DNA of 64,000 bases from Capitulum mitella (GCA_030062745.1 CP099845.1:18516903-18580902), one strand, 5' to 3'; shown: positions 46,401 through 58,249, counted from the first letter of the stretch. Notes: generated by a model from the sequence alone, not told the origin. Numbers and translations are program-made.

Positions 46401-46456
<56 letters not shown>

Positions 46457-46500
46457 GGTGTATATATAATGCTGTAATGGCGTAATATATATATATATAA
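46262..46500. repeat. duplicated unit plus (TA)n microsatellite
   Basis: A ~58-bp unit (GTGATTCTTCGGATGCAG ... GAGACCGATATCTATATC) repeats once at 46320 (ATGATTCTTCGGGTGTAG...). It then runs into a long TA tract (46357-46453) with TG interruptions. The Tyr-Ile open frames on the minus strand are artefacts. Confidence 0.9.
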
Positions 46501-47113
46501 CGAAATGCATAAAGGGAAAGCGATAATGCAGAAAGGAACAAAGCAGGCCTCTTGCGTCGTCCCAATCGCAAGGAGTCCTTTTGGTAAATATGATGCGCTG
46601 GAATGGTGTATGAAATACAGTATAATGCTATTCGCTCCTGAGATACAATTGATTCATTAATTATATTTCGGTGGCACATCACAACTTTAGTTGTGCCATC
46701 ATAACCGCATTGTTGGTTGGTCACCCTTAGGCTAACTTGTGCATTTCGCTGCCACGGAGCATAAACATCTGAAGGCCATTTTGTGAGCTCTTACCTAGAG
46801 ATTTATTCAAACCTAATTTTTCCACTATGCTACGCTGTTCTAAACGCACCCCTCACCTCACTTAATCGACACTGAGATAAAAAGAGTGCATATATTTCTT
46901 GTCCCACAATGTTGTCTTCAGATAATGGCATCCGTCGAACAGTGCTCCAACAGTTCTTCAAAATACCTATCCTGAGAGAAATGGTGCAAAGTATATCTGA
47001 CTGCAGTAATAAACACCCTCATGCTGCATGCTGAAACCGTTCCATCTTTCGCGAAGGCCTTCATTCTGCTTGCTGCGCCAGTGCAAGCGAAAGCACGTCA
47101 GAAAGACGAACGG
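46501..47113. other. intergenic, possible 3' flank of the lectin gene
   Basis: No gene recognised. The lectin transcript would run into this region on the minus strand. Confidence 0.4.
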
Positions 47114-47244
47114 CCAGTCAGCTATGTGGGCACGTCCTAACGCCAGGAGGCGCCCGCTCCAGCAGCGCCCAGCCTAGGGCCAGTCAGCTATGTGGGCACG
47201 TCCTCACGCCAGGAGGCGCCGCTCCAGCAGCGCCCAGCCTAGGG
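47114..47244. repeat. 65/66-bp tandem duplication across the lectin stop codon
   Basis: CCAGTCAGCTATGTGGGCAC ... CAGCCTAGGG at 47114-47179 is followed directly by a copy at 47180-47244 with one substitution and one indel. The right copy contains the lectin's TAG stop (47239-47241); the left copy lies in the 3' UTR. Confidence 0.92.
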
Positions 47245-47721
47245 CATGGCGGCCATCTTGCAGACGAAGTTGCGCTCGGTGTCGCAGACCTCGTCGTCCC
47301 ACTGGCCAGTGGCCGGGTCGACGCCGTCCGGCATGTGCACGCAGTCCTGGTCGTGGTAGTTGTCCGGCTGGTCGACGGCCCAGTAGGTGAAGTCCACTGA
47401 CGAGCCGTCCGCCCACACGAACTGGCCCTCCTCCTGCGTGTCGCTCAGGCCCAGCCACATGTCCATCTGCGAGAAGGTCTGCACGATCCAGGCGTTCTCC
47501 AGCAGGCTGTGCACCGACACCAGCGACGAGTTCGGCTCGATCGCCGCGCAGGCCGGCGACGCCTGAGCCCACGACGTCTTGAACGTCGAGTACCAGTAGC
47601 AGAAGCCGTTGTTCTCCTGCCAGTCGTGCGTGGTTGGGCAGGCGCCGAGGGCCACGTGCAGTGACAGCGAGGCGACCAGCAGCGGCGCCAGCAGCCGCAC
47701 GCAGGAGTGCGCCACCTTCAT
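47239..47721 (-). CDS. secreted single-domain C-type lectin (160 aa)
   Basis: Minus-strand frame, ATG at 47721, TAG at 47239. Residues 1-26 are a signal peptide. The rest is one complete long-form C-type lectin domain with six cysteines (28, 41, 58, 127, 146, 154), expected to pair 28-41, 58-154 and 127-146. Hallmarks are WLGLSD (89-94), QPD (118-120) and WDD (141-143, in the place of the usual WND). In this family QPD favours galactose-type ligands and EPN favours mannose; the calcium-binding set looks largely retained. One N-glycosylation sequon is at N64. Such proteins act outside the cell in carbohydrate recognition, often in innate immunity of arthropods. The coding part is one exon. A TTTCAG acceptor-like site at ~47748 suggests an intron in the 5' UTR. 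Family assignment is firm; ligand is inference. Confidence 0.93.
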   Translation of the reverse strand: MKVAHSCVRLLAPLLVASLSLHVALGACPTTHDWQENNGFCYWYSTFKTSWAQASPACAAIEPNSSLVSVHSLLENAWIVQTFSQMDMWLGLSDTQEEGQFVWADGSSVDFTYWAVDQPDNYHDQDCVHMPDGVDPATGQWDDEVCDTERNFVCKMAAMP

Positions 47722-48034
47722 GATCTGGTCTCGGCCCTTTGAAATGCCTGAAAGTGGTCATGGTCTTGTGCTCAGTATCTGTCACAATTCATGGTCTTCA
47801 CAGTTTGGGTTACGTATTTATTTGGTCGGGCAACGTTTGTTGCACGAAGTTTTTGGACTGTGAAATGCAGATTTCGCAAAAAATCGGACGTAAATGAGTT
47901 TCTTTACTAAGGTAAATAAGTTCGTTTTTTAATCCTAAGAATTCGCATTGGCAAAGTAGAAACATACAACAAAGGATCTGTATGTGAAATGACATATATT
48001 GAGAAACATTAAAATGAAAGCATTAAAAGAAAGA
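47722..48034. other. 5' flank of the lectin gene
   Basis: On the minus strand contains the CCACTTTCAG acceptor-like site just upstream of the start codon. No TATA box was confidently located. Confidence 0.35.
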
Positions 48035-49251
48035 TCAACCCTATTCCCGGAGGGCTAGACGGTATGGTCCATTCCCGGAGGGGGGGGGGGGCGGATTCGG
48101 CCCCTCCCTGAGATCTCGAGAACTAAAGATCCGATTTCATCGCAACAAACGGCAATCGATTGGCCATGACGTGAACTACATTTTTATAAAAAGAAATTTC
48201 CAAAATTTTGAAAGGTGTGGATACAGGGAACAAAAACGCCAAAATCATGGGTATTTTTTAACTTCTTATAACTCCGTTGTTTATAGACCGATTTCGATGA
48301 AACTGGTGTGAATCGAGAGATTATCGATAGGACTTTTACCATTGGTACACATATCTAAAATTTTGAGAAAATTCATGGGCGTTCACAGGGTTTTAAAAAT
48401 ACGAGGGCTAGTTTTCCAACAACTGAATGAACAAAAAACGCAAAAACACTTTTTTGGCTTCTGCTAGTCAAGTTGTGCCAAAGAAGTACAGATCGCATTA
48501 CAATGCTTGTATAATATTAGCATAGGCGGTGCCAGGGACATAAAAAAGAGGACTGCCATGGTCACACGTTCTCCAAATCAGTTGTGACCTTTGACCTTAA
48601 ATGACTACCAGTGACCTTGGAGTCACTTGGAATGATCTCGTGTGCATTTAATATTATCTGTAAACGTTTTCAATCATTTGAATTCACTCTGTTTCAAAAA
48701 TTCCATTTTACGGCTATTGTGATATAGGGTGCCCGCACTGACATTTCAGGTCATAGCTCCGTGACCCGACCTGATATCAAGCTGAAACTTGGAGCACGGG
48801 TGAAGGGCTCCTTTTAGGTTATATATATTCCGGACTTGGCATTTAAAAAAATAGCGCCGAAATTATTACTAAAAAAACAAATTTTGACTTTTGACCTTGA
48901 CCTGACCTTATAGAGCGACCTCAGATAAACAAAATTGTATTTTCACGTTGCTTAACTATTTATCCATACAATCCTACAAAGTTATGGATTCTACCTTAAA
49001 AACACTATTTTTGGCAGCCATTTCCCTTTTACCTTCAACAGGACCAAAAATGGACTGAGGCGCCTCCCAAAACCGTTGCCTGGCTCCGCCCCTGAGCATA
49101 ATAGAGTTTCGGAATTTTGTCACACTACGTAGAAGGAATAGCTAGGATAAGTTACCAAGTTTCGTGAAGCTGCGTCAAAAACCCTGGAATTAGCAAGCAG
49201 AAAACCTGAGGGGGGGACAGATTCAGCCCCCCCTGCCGGGAATAGGGTTGA
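48035..49251 (-). mobile_element. family A MITE, copy A7
   Basis: TCAACCCTATTCCCGG at 48035 and CCGGGAATAGGGTTGA ending 49251, so TCAA on the left and TTGA on the right. Carries TCAAGGTCA (48892-48900) and a perfect DR1 (48585-48597), both on the minus strand. Confidence 0.88.
48585..48597 (-). promoter_or_regulatory. perfect DR1 site in A7
   Basis: Plus strand TGACCT-T-TGACCT, i.e. AGGTCA-A-AGGTCA on the minus strand, at the family's conserved position. It lies about 870 bp upstream of the lectin start codon. Confidence 0.5.
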
Positions 49252-51679
49252 AGGGATCAGCACCAAGGGGTGTCCTGGTGTGCACCCCGTGTTATCTCCA
49301 AGTCTTCCGTTTGTTATTTACTCATGAAATTTACTAAAGACGTGATTTCGTAAATCCCCATATCATTCACTCAGTAACACATAATTCTGATGAAAGAGGG
49401 TGCAAGAGTGCGCGCTTTTCTGCATATTTATCCGTGTTGGATTTGTGAGCTCCAGAGTAACCCAGATCCGCGGCCCGTCCACCCTGCCGGAGGTCCTCAC
49501 CTCTCCTCCTGCCTCCGCTGGACTGTCTGTGGTCTCCATGCGCTGCCTGCACCTCTTAGTTCCCCACACGCAGAGTCGTTGGCAAGTGCCTTCAGAGTCG
49601 TTGGCAGGTGCGTGCTCTCCCAGAAGCTCAGCTGATAGCGGCGACAACCACGTAGCGCGTGAATTCGCGTGAGAAACGGCGCCGAACCGCCGCCGGTGGC
49701 AAGCCAAGCTCTGGTATCAAAGCCCGCGTACGTGTCAACGCGCCGTTTCGTGCGAAAAGACCACGTGGCATATGTCCCGCGTCGCGCTGGCGCTTGTAAA
49801 GCGTCGAACTGGCGTACCACACCGCATGCCTGTTGCATCCTGTGCATGCAGCAATCTTCAGTTTTGCAGTAGTTATCTATGTGTACAATTCATAAAACAA
49901 GCATATGAAACAAAAGTCAGTGCGTTCTCTGATTATTATTTTTTTTACTAGCGATCTCGCTAACTGCAAATTGTCCAGCATCACGTGAAATCGTGCAGAT
50001 ACTACTGTGGTTATTGCAGTATTTCTAAAAAATCATATCCACCACGCGGCCGACAAAAAGTCCTCGCCAGCATTTCACCCGAATGATTTTCGAGAATTCT
50101 GCCCTAGACATTGTTTTTTCCTAAAATTGTGCGATTGTATTTAGTCAGACATAAATAAGGGAATGCTGCAGATTTGTAGACTGAGGAATTGGTACTCGTG
50201 AACAAAATTTCTGAACCACTTCGCAGATCCAAAGCATGCTTAACATTTGCTTTTTGGGGAATTCTGCGGCACATTGCTACAGCCAGCAACATTATTGTAT
50301 ATGTTTGCATTCTCCTGGACTACAGCGAAATTGTTACTTTCGGCATGTCTTCGGAAGGCATTGCATGGACAATAAGGTAGCATCCCTTTGACTTCAGCTG
50401 CGGAAGTAAGAGAGCTCTCGAAGCCAAAACCGAAAGTCATCGCTGACAAATCACACTAGATAACTTGATCGCCACTGTTTCGTTGACAGTTTTGGGGTCC
50501 GTTGGTAACGATCGAATGACTGAGGATTGACCCAAAACTGGTTGTTGGACCAACTAATGCAAAGAGGAATGTCGAATGGAAAATGTCGTAAGCAGAATAT
50601 CGAGGCGAAATCTTCAACAACATAGAAATCGATGAGCATGAAGATGGAACGTGAAAATATCACCAGCAGAATGTCAGATATCTGTAACTACGAACTGCCG
50701 CCGTCTGTAAGATTGCGCTCAGTCCTCGCTACACGTGCTCCCTCATTTCGTGTGAAAATATGGGCAAAGACTTTACCGAAATGGAAAAACCTTGCTGGAA
50801 AGAAACATCAACTAGAATAAGGGAATCAAAACATCGAACAGAAAAGATGTCGACTAGGATAAATATCATAAGGGTAAAATACCGAATGGCAAAAGAAAAC
50901 CGACAAGGGACAAATAGGTATTGTTTGGGAATAGGTATGAAAATGGCCAATTTTTACATAACAAAATATGAAGTGTGAGGATTTGTAGCAGCCAAATATG
51001 TCACAGAATAAATGTTTCATAATAATGGGAACCTCATGGTAGCGTGATCAAATCCCTGAGGTCTGTAATGTCTCGGATGATCAGTAGAGGTTCATGTTTC
51101 GGTTCTTCAGAGTTTTCCCTTCCTTCTTCTTTGGTGGTGGGAGCTCCAGTAGCAGATGCGATCATGACCGCGGTTCAAATCAACGGCATGGTCGATTAGA
51201 CCCGTTTCCGAGACGAAACGAAAAAAAAATTACGCTTTGTGGCCCGCTTTCACGCGTTGTTAGCAAAAGGAATAATACCAAAGGACCACTGGGGAATAAG
51301 GAAGAGAACATTTGAACACCAGGTACTTGAATCCTGCATTCCGCGGCATAAAATGCTGGTACATTGGCTGATATACTATCATGTTCAGTAGTGGAGCCTA
51401 TAATAACCTATTTAGAAAATGACAAAGAAGCCGATATCAGACATATTCAAAGCGACGCCAGTATTCTCAAGGGCGTCATAGCATATTGGCTTCATTCAGT
51501 GTTTGCGAAAAAAGGCCGTATGAATCAGCCATCTACCCACGTGTCAAACCTCTAAGGTTCTTCTGGTCTAACCGGGGTATTTCTTCTCATTCCTGTTACT
51601 GGGAGGAACATACTTCGCGCCATCATATCTAGAAAACCAATCGTCCAGGTTCGATTATTAAAACAGCAATGGATAGCTT
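49252..51679. other. intergenic, no gene seen
   Basis: A GC-rich patch at 49450-49700 has open frames both ways and a short duplication (CAGAGTCGTTGGCA at 49570 and 49591) but no convincing exon. 50560-50960 holds a loose AT-rich repetition of 'AATGTCG/AATATCG' words. No gene recognised. Confidence 0.4.
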
Positions 51680-51724
51680 TTTATAGTATAGACCCCATAT
51701 ACAATATGGGGTCTATACTATAAA
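51680..51724. repeat. 45-nt near-perfect palindrome
   Basis: A 21-bp stem (TTTATAGTATAGACCCCATAT pairing with ATATGGGGTCTATACTATAAA, each written here as a 21-nt arm) around a 3-nt ACA loop. Parts recur just downstream (CTATACTATAAAG, AATAGACCCCATGTACA at 51727-51770). Confidence 0.93.
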
Positions 51725-52935
51725 GAGACTATACTATACTATAAAGACTAGCAATAGACCCCATGTACAACATATAACCCTCAGCTTTTGTCCCGTCAGG
51801 CCACTGATGACGTCACAGATCAGACTGGAACCCTGTACTTGATGATTGTTTGCCGATCAATCAAAACGCAAAGTTAGAGGAAAAGAATGGTCGAGACTGG
51901 TTGCATGGAGCATAAAATGGGCTCATTTTACACGACAAACAACAATTTTAAGAAACGTGACCATAGCAAAGGTGGGCCACCCCGGGTGACCCCTAAGGTC
52001 AAAGGTCGTGAAAGATCACCAGTTTTCGCAGATATTGCATGATTCAAATGCTCATAACTCTGTGATAGGTCGCCACGGAAAGGTGCAGTTAACGCGATTT
52101 GATGCCGAAATGTTCCAGTTTTCACAAAAACGTCAGTTTTGTCGTTGACCTAACGATGACCCTTACCTCAACTATGTGGAATAAGTATTTTGGTATGACC
52201 ACATTTGATCCCCTGATCTTCGCAAAAATGTGACACAATAGGTACCCTAGTGTCTGAGATAAGCATGGCAAAAACCATTTCTGAGGAAATCCCAATTTTT
52301 CAGACATCTCAACTTACGTGATGGCGCTGCAGAAATATGTGCTGAGGCTGTCTGGCGAATGTTGGCTGATTTCGTGCCTATTCTTTGTCCGATTTTGCTA
52401 TAATCTGGTGTGCACAATACCCTGCGTGTGTGCTACACACCAGGTTAACCTTAGACTGCTGAACTTTAAGGCCAAAGGTCAAAGGTCATGACACCTCGTC
52501 ACCAGTCGACCCTTTGTCATCCACACCTGACATAAACCAGTTTTCCACTGTTCAACACAGTGAGTCTCTCCATGTTCTTAGGCCAGCACAGATGCACGTT
52601 GCGCAAGTGCGTGCTATTTTGTGCGCCAATCAGTCGTCTGCGTTGTCTGCGTTGTCTGCATCGTCCGCAGCATCCCCAGTGTGGCCCTGAAGTTGATCTA
52701 CAGTTCCACATTGCCCTGCTCGCCAGCGTTGCGGGGCACCGACCGATGACAGGCAGCTGAGTTCGTGAGGGTCCGAAGCCACGACCGAGCAGCGGAAAAG
52801 ACTGATACCGTACTGCGACCCACCGCGGCTACATCGGCGCAGAACTGTGAAAAAATGCTGCCTCCGCGTGTTTCATAAGTGAAAAGGTTTACCTTCGAAC
52901 GTCGGACTGGACTGCACAAAATATCTGTACGATGA
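51725..52935. other. intergenic, AGGTCA-rich, no gene seen
   Basis: Several AGGTCA half-sites (51990-52010, 52470-52490) as in the MITEs but without the A or B ends. A tandem of 'GTCTGCGTT' lies at 52635-52660. Probably old repeat sequence. Confidence 0.4.
52476..52488 (+). promoter_or_regulatory. perfect DR1 site outside the MITE copies
   Basis: AGGTCA-A-AGGTCA, followed by TGA. Not inside a recognisable A or B element. Confidence 0.45.
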
Positions 52936-54530
52936 TTGCATGAAGGCAATCTGCAAAAGGCCTTCCTCGCGGCCCGGTTCGTCGGGGCTGCAGCAGCCGC
53001 AACATCCTTCGCAGCCCAGCCCGTCCAGGCTGCAGCGGCCGCAGCCTCCTTCACAGCCCGGCCCATCCAGGCTGCGGCAGCTGCAGCCTCCCTCGCAACC
53101 CAGGCCGTCACGGCTACAGTCTTCGGACAACAATTCCGACAGCTCCGGCGACGATGTGACCCACCACCAGGAGTTTGAACTTCATGCGATGTGTGAATCA
53201 GCGCCCTCTGGGTATTACGCCCATAAAAATGGAGGAAATACGTCCCCCGAAAACGTACAGACGTCGGAAAGCTGCGAAAAAATCTCGGATTTAATTTCCA
53301 GCATTTGTGATGCGACTGATGGCCGCGATGAGAAAGAAGACCATTTTGGAGAAATTAAGCAATAGCTGTGAGAGACGTTTGCAGCCAGCGACAAGCCAAG
53401 TGCCAAAATCAGGATGCGAGCAGTAACGCCAGAATCTTAGACAATCCAAAAACTAGCGGAAGAATTTGGGGCTTCGTTCCAGTAAGCTGGATGCGCTAAA
53501 GACATCTGAGCCGCCTCAGGGTTTTGTCGGAAACGAGCCCAAAACATGAAAAACTTCTAAAGCCAAAGACAGAGCCCTGTTTCTCAGTTTTTGCTGGGGT
53601 GATCAGGTCAGTCGAAGAATGCCGGGCTGGGAAGACTTCGTTCCTGAGTGGAACAAAACAACCGAAAAGAGCGAGCAAGTTCAAAGACGCCTGCTCCTAT
53701 GCCAAGTAAAGGACGTGTATCGCACTTTCAAAGACCGCCATCCGGCGCAAAAGCTGGGACTTTCCAGTTTGCCGAACTGCGCTCTCGGGAGTGCGTGCTG
53801 GCCGGCACCAGCAGAACCCACTCAGTTTGTGCGTGTAGGTTGCACGAGAGCACTAAGCTATTAACGGAATATGAATGGTGTAGTCATTGATGTTGTGCAA
53901 ATGTCAACTTATAGGCAATGCTTGTCTCAAATTCAGTGTAACCCACCATCCTTACGGTGTATAGAACGGCTATGTGAAGAGTATCCAAAACAGGTAGAAT
54001 TTAATGAGAAATTGGCAATTGGCACAAATTGTCGCCATACATTCTGTATGACGACGTACACGTAAACACGGCTGAGTACAGGGTGTCTTGACAAGACGTC
54101 TGCAGGCCAGCAATCATAGGTCAACACTCGAGACTGTGAAATCGAATTCCGATGAGTTCCCTGTTCCCTTTGGCGAGCAGCTCGAGCTCCTCGTCCAGCA
54201 TAATTTTGTGACGCGTCCGCAAAGTTTTTACGTCACGAAGATAAAGGGAAAACTTAGACCAGAGGAAGTCATCGTTATCGGGGGCTTTGCCGAAAATTAT
54301 TCGATGGCCACACAAGACAAGATCCAATCACACCTCTGTTACAAAATGCAGGTGACCATTCACCCGTTTGTAGAGTACCGGTCTCAGGGCACCATGTCCA
54401 CCATTTTTCATACGCAGCCATATCAGACTGCCTGACGCACGACACTGTACGCACGACACTCAACCCGGCACTCCCATGTGTCCGAATCGCCCTTTGCTTA
54501 CGGGGGGAGGCTCTTAAGAACCCCCATGAC
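52936..54530 (+). pseudogene. decayed protein-coding transposable element
   Basis: Conceptual translation across several frames gives ordered blocks resembling an uncharacterised multi-copy protein family that I recall from cnidarian, aphid and other invertebrate genomes. The blocks are a Ser/Asp-rich leader (53120-53160), V-S-R-x-M-P-G (~53610), a helical block with F-K-D-R-H-P-A-Q-K (~53730), F-A-E-L-R-S-R-E-C-V-L-A-G-T-S (~53780), F-A-E-N-Y (~54285) and I-S-D-C-L-T-H-D-T-V (~54425). At least three frameshifts and several stops separate them. The aspartate I would expect before F-A-E-N-Y in a DDE-like core is replaced by glycine. A 45-bp, threefold in-frame repeat (52985-53115) encodes Pro-Ser-Gln-Pro-rich units. 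Family assignment is from memory and the transposon class is not known to me. Confidence 0.5.
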
Positions 54531-55850
54531 TTCCAGAATTAAGGGAGCTACGGAAATGAGAGTGACACCGATCGACATCTCGCCGAAATTGATGAAGAAT
54601 AAGACATGTTTATTCACCCTGAGTTGTTATTTTAGGGTAACGAGGTCAAATAAGGTCGTGCCATGGCGTCCAAAATTTGTGGGCAGTAAAAGCAAATATG
54701 ATGGTCCTTAAACTAATCTTGAGTAGTGAACAGCCTAAAAAGGACCGGAAAGTTCTTCCATTGTCAAAAAATGGTTTGTTTCTCCTCAGGTCATGCCAGG
54801 TCAGGTCCATTGGGCATTGGGACGCAACGCTATTTATTTCAAAACTGACACTAAAGCAAACTTACTTTAAGTATGCTTTTTGGGACCACCATTGCGAAGT
54901 TTAGCTCAAATATGACAATTTACAACAGAAAAATATCTATATCTGTCGTCTAAGGCCATATCAGGCCAACTTAAGTCGGATCTTACAACATTCTTACCTC
55001 ATGATTAAGTAAAAGCAATAATCTCATGTAAACGCCATTTGATCGCTGTAATCGTGCTAATACGTTCTTGAATGACATGGAAGTGAGGGACAGATCAGGT
55101 CAGGTCGGGTCAAGGACAATGACAGGCAAAATGTGCCTGTCTCGTTCGTAACGTCACGGTGCCACAGGACGAAACGAAGCATTGAAACACGTCTGAGATC
55201 ATAAACACGTCCTGAAGGCAATAAAACAAGAGCTCTTACGTTCATTACTCATGCAAGGTCAACTTAGGTCAAATCGTTTGAATCTCGGAAACTAATGGAC
55301 ACAGACATGTGAAACCAAAGCTACACGTTGTTTTAAAATATTTCATGGAATTCTACGGCTTCCCAAGTGACAAGTGGCCTTCGAAATGGTATCAGGTCGT
55401 CACAGGTCATGTAAGTTCATGGCATTTAAAAGTCTTCACGAGTCCAAACTGAAATGTGCACCTACCATGCCTCTCCAAAAGTGAATGGCAATTGCATTTC
55501 ATATCTATTTTGCCGTACACCCGATTTCTAACCAATTACTTGACCTCAGGTCACTGGCCGTGTACAAAAGGCATTTGCATCGTACAAAAAGTGTATCAGA
55601 CGGTTTGTATCCCTTTTATTATCCGTAATTCTCCTGTAAAAGATAATTTCGGGCAGAAAGACCAAAAACAGCATTTCAGTACATTTCATCTGAGTTCAGG
55701 TGGAACAGTTTCCCCAAAAAATTGAAAACATGCAGCTTTTGGGGAATGCATTGATATGAAAATAGCATTTTCCTTTCGTGGTTATCTCTTTTTGAGAATG
55801 ATTGGCACACGCTTGGGGTTTTTTTAGCACGCCTTCCTTAAAGTTCAAGT
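54531..55850. other. intergenic, AGGTCA-rich, no gene seen
   Basis: Half-sites cluster at 54785-54810, 55085-55110, 55250-55270 and 55540-55555; the last is TGACCTCAGGTCA. No transposon ends located. No gene. Confidence 0.4.
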
Positions 55851-56331
55851 CAGTGGCGGCTCGTCATTGGACGCAACAGAGGAAGCGACTCATCAGAAAT
55901 ATCGCGAAATGTGAAATTAAATATAAATATGAAATACGTAATCCGTACGCAATAACATCGTGCATAAAAATGAGCCTGTAAACACGCCCCGCGCCGCGTC
56001 GCGTCTTCAACCCCGTTACCCCCGCAAGCATTCGGCGCAAGGCGGCGGTAGAGGCACCCGCCTCAGCCAACACTAGAATCCAATGTAATACAGCGTCTCT
56101 GGTGAACGTCCGCGAAACTGCACGTCGGCCGCTGCTAGCGCAGCTGAAAGACCCCCTGTGAGACGGAACGTGCCTCTGGCCGCCGCCGTCGGGGCGCCAC
56201 TGTCGGGCTCACCGATGGAGATTGTCCGAATCCACGATTTTTTGGCACTATACTGACGCAAAAAAGCAACAGTTTTGACGCTTTACTGGCACTGTGCCTC
56301 AGGTGTCTGTGAGACTACGAACCGCCGCTAG
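55851..56331. mobile_element. small TIR element E
   Basis: Left end CAGTGGCGGCTCGTC, right end ACGAACCGCCGCTAG, an imperfect inverted pair (AGTGGCGGCTCGT versus AGCGGCGGTTCGT). The element is 481 bp and non-coding. Flanks read TTCAAGT and CTCAAAT, possibly a decayed target duplication. The CAGTGGCGG start is common among cut-and-paste elements, but I do not assign a superfamily. Confidence 0.55.
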
Positions 56332-58249
56332 CTCAAATGGGCCAGTGATGTGATATAACCGGACTTTGAAATTTTGACACATAATGTTGAAACGACGTAT
56401 TTACAGCTAATGAAAGTTTCATGTTTCTAGTTCTCTTCGCTTTTGTGCCACGATTAGAACACAAATGTAGGTTCTCGAGAACTCCCTCCGTCCCCCCCCC
56501 CTCCCCTGGTAAGCGAAGGCTAATACTTTGGTCGCTAGAGCTAGATTTGTCTCAAAATATGGCCTCAAATTGGCACTCTGAAAAGCCCGGAACTGACCAA
56601 GTTTTACCTCACTTAAAGTAACCTATGGCTTGCATGAATAGGTCCTCGTGCCATTCCCGATAACATTCTTGTGAGCCTTGTCAAGAGGAAAAACATATCC
56701 CGTCCATCTAGGCATTACAGCATCTAAAAACCGTGTCTATTAATCAGCATCGTCGTGATTCACGACGTAGATCACCTGGCCTATGGTGACCTGGTCAGGC
56801 CTGGTGGTGGTCAGAAATGGTTGTGTTGTTCGGGTATAGTGGTACCAAAAATTTGAGGTTGCTTGCTCTCGTCGTCTGGATGCTGGATTCGGTATATGCC
56901 CGAAAAAGCAAAGGTGGCAAAAATGTCTTCGCTAACTCTAGGATAGCGCCCCTGGGCATCCCTTCCTGGTCTCGGGCCGTCCCTCCCCCATCCCATGCAC
57001 TGAGGTGTCGTTCAGGGATTCGGAGGCGTCTTTCCAGGTCTCGGAATTGTCATTTTTAGTCCCGGGCACTCTTCTCGGAATACCAGTTTCCCGGGTGCTC
57101 GAGGCGAATAAGTGAGAAGACTTGTCTTTGAAGACTGCGTCTCCATAATCAGGAAAGCTTGGCAATGTTCCTGCAGGGATCCCCCTTCAGACGATTTACG
57201 GGGTGAGCCAGTTCCTCCTTACCTAATATTCTGCGCTGTGATTCGTCTTTCCGCATTTTCCGTTTGATAATCGCCCGGTGCGTTGTTAATCCCTTCACAA
57301 AGTTGTGCTGTCTGTTTTACCCATTTCGGATATACCCTGCCGACATTTAGCCTGCTCGATATTTTGCGCCCGATATTTTGTGCTCGATATTTCAGTCCTA
57401 GATACCTCAAACCACGATACTTTCTACATTTTGATTATTGTTTCTTTGCAATATGCGTTCCTTATTACAGTATTGGCATTTAATATTTTTCTCCTTGCTA
57501 GATTAAAATCTCTTTGGCAACTGTCATTTTTTCGTTGTTTTGCCTTGGTTTTCTTTGGTTGGATATTTTCCACATTCGATATCCCGTCATACAGTCACGT
57601 AATCCAACTGTTTTAACATTTTGCGTGACTGGTCTCTGAGCTAATATGATGGGCTACAAGGTGGTTCGATAAACAAGATGGCCTCCGTTGCAGAACAGAC
57701 GACGAGCATTCTGGGTAAAAGGCGAATATACACCGACATCTATTAATTGATGTTTGCATGAAAGCGAGATGTCTAGCAGCAAATAGCAACAACAAGCAAG
57801 CGTAATGTAAGTAACAATATCACATCACACATACCAAGACCATGCAGCATTCCGCAACGGAACGGCTTCAGTTGCAGTTCTCACGATGCATGTCAGACAT
57901 TTTGAATTGATAAAAAAAGATCTATCATTGGCCGTGTAGTCCACCACATTAAAGCGTGTTAACAACATTACTGTGACGTAATCTTGGTCCAGGAAACACG
58001 ACGTTCGCCTTTGCAAACAACCATCTTCCGCACGGAAGTGCCGTGACCGATGCAAGACGGCATCCTCGTGTACGATAAAATGGGGCAAAATGTGAGGCTG
58101 CGCACCACCAATACTCAATCTCTAGATATAAGCTGCATCATACTGTTCGTTCCATTCCACACGAGAAACACAGCACAATAAAATGCGATTGCGGAACAGG
58201 AAGTGACATGTTCTTCTTCGCAAATACACATGCGATAAAACTAGTGCCA
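56332..58249. other. intergenic, no gene seen
   Basis: Contains a family F-like snippet (56485-56600), a short GC-rich run resembling the 23.5 kb minisatellite (56940-57110), and a small CGATATTTTG repeat run at 57350-57400. No gene. Confidence 0.4.

Noticed and set aside
46215-46724. 169-codon minus-strand frame
   Set aside because: Mostly Tyr-Ile dipeptides from the (TA)n tract.
47204-47785. 193-codon minus-strand frame overlapping the lectin in another phase
   Set aside because: Ala/Gly/Arg-rich shadow; the lectin frame has a full set of family hallmarks.
53120-53365. Leader frame of the 52.9 kb relic taken as an independent gene
   Set aside because: It is followed in order by shifted-frame blocks of the same element, so it belongs to the decayed transposable element.
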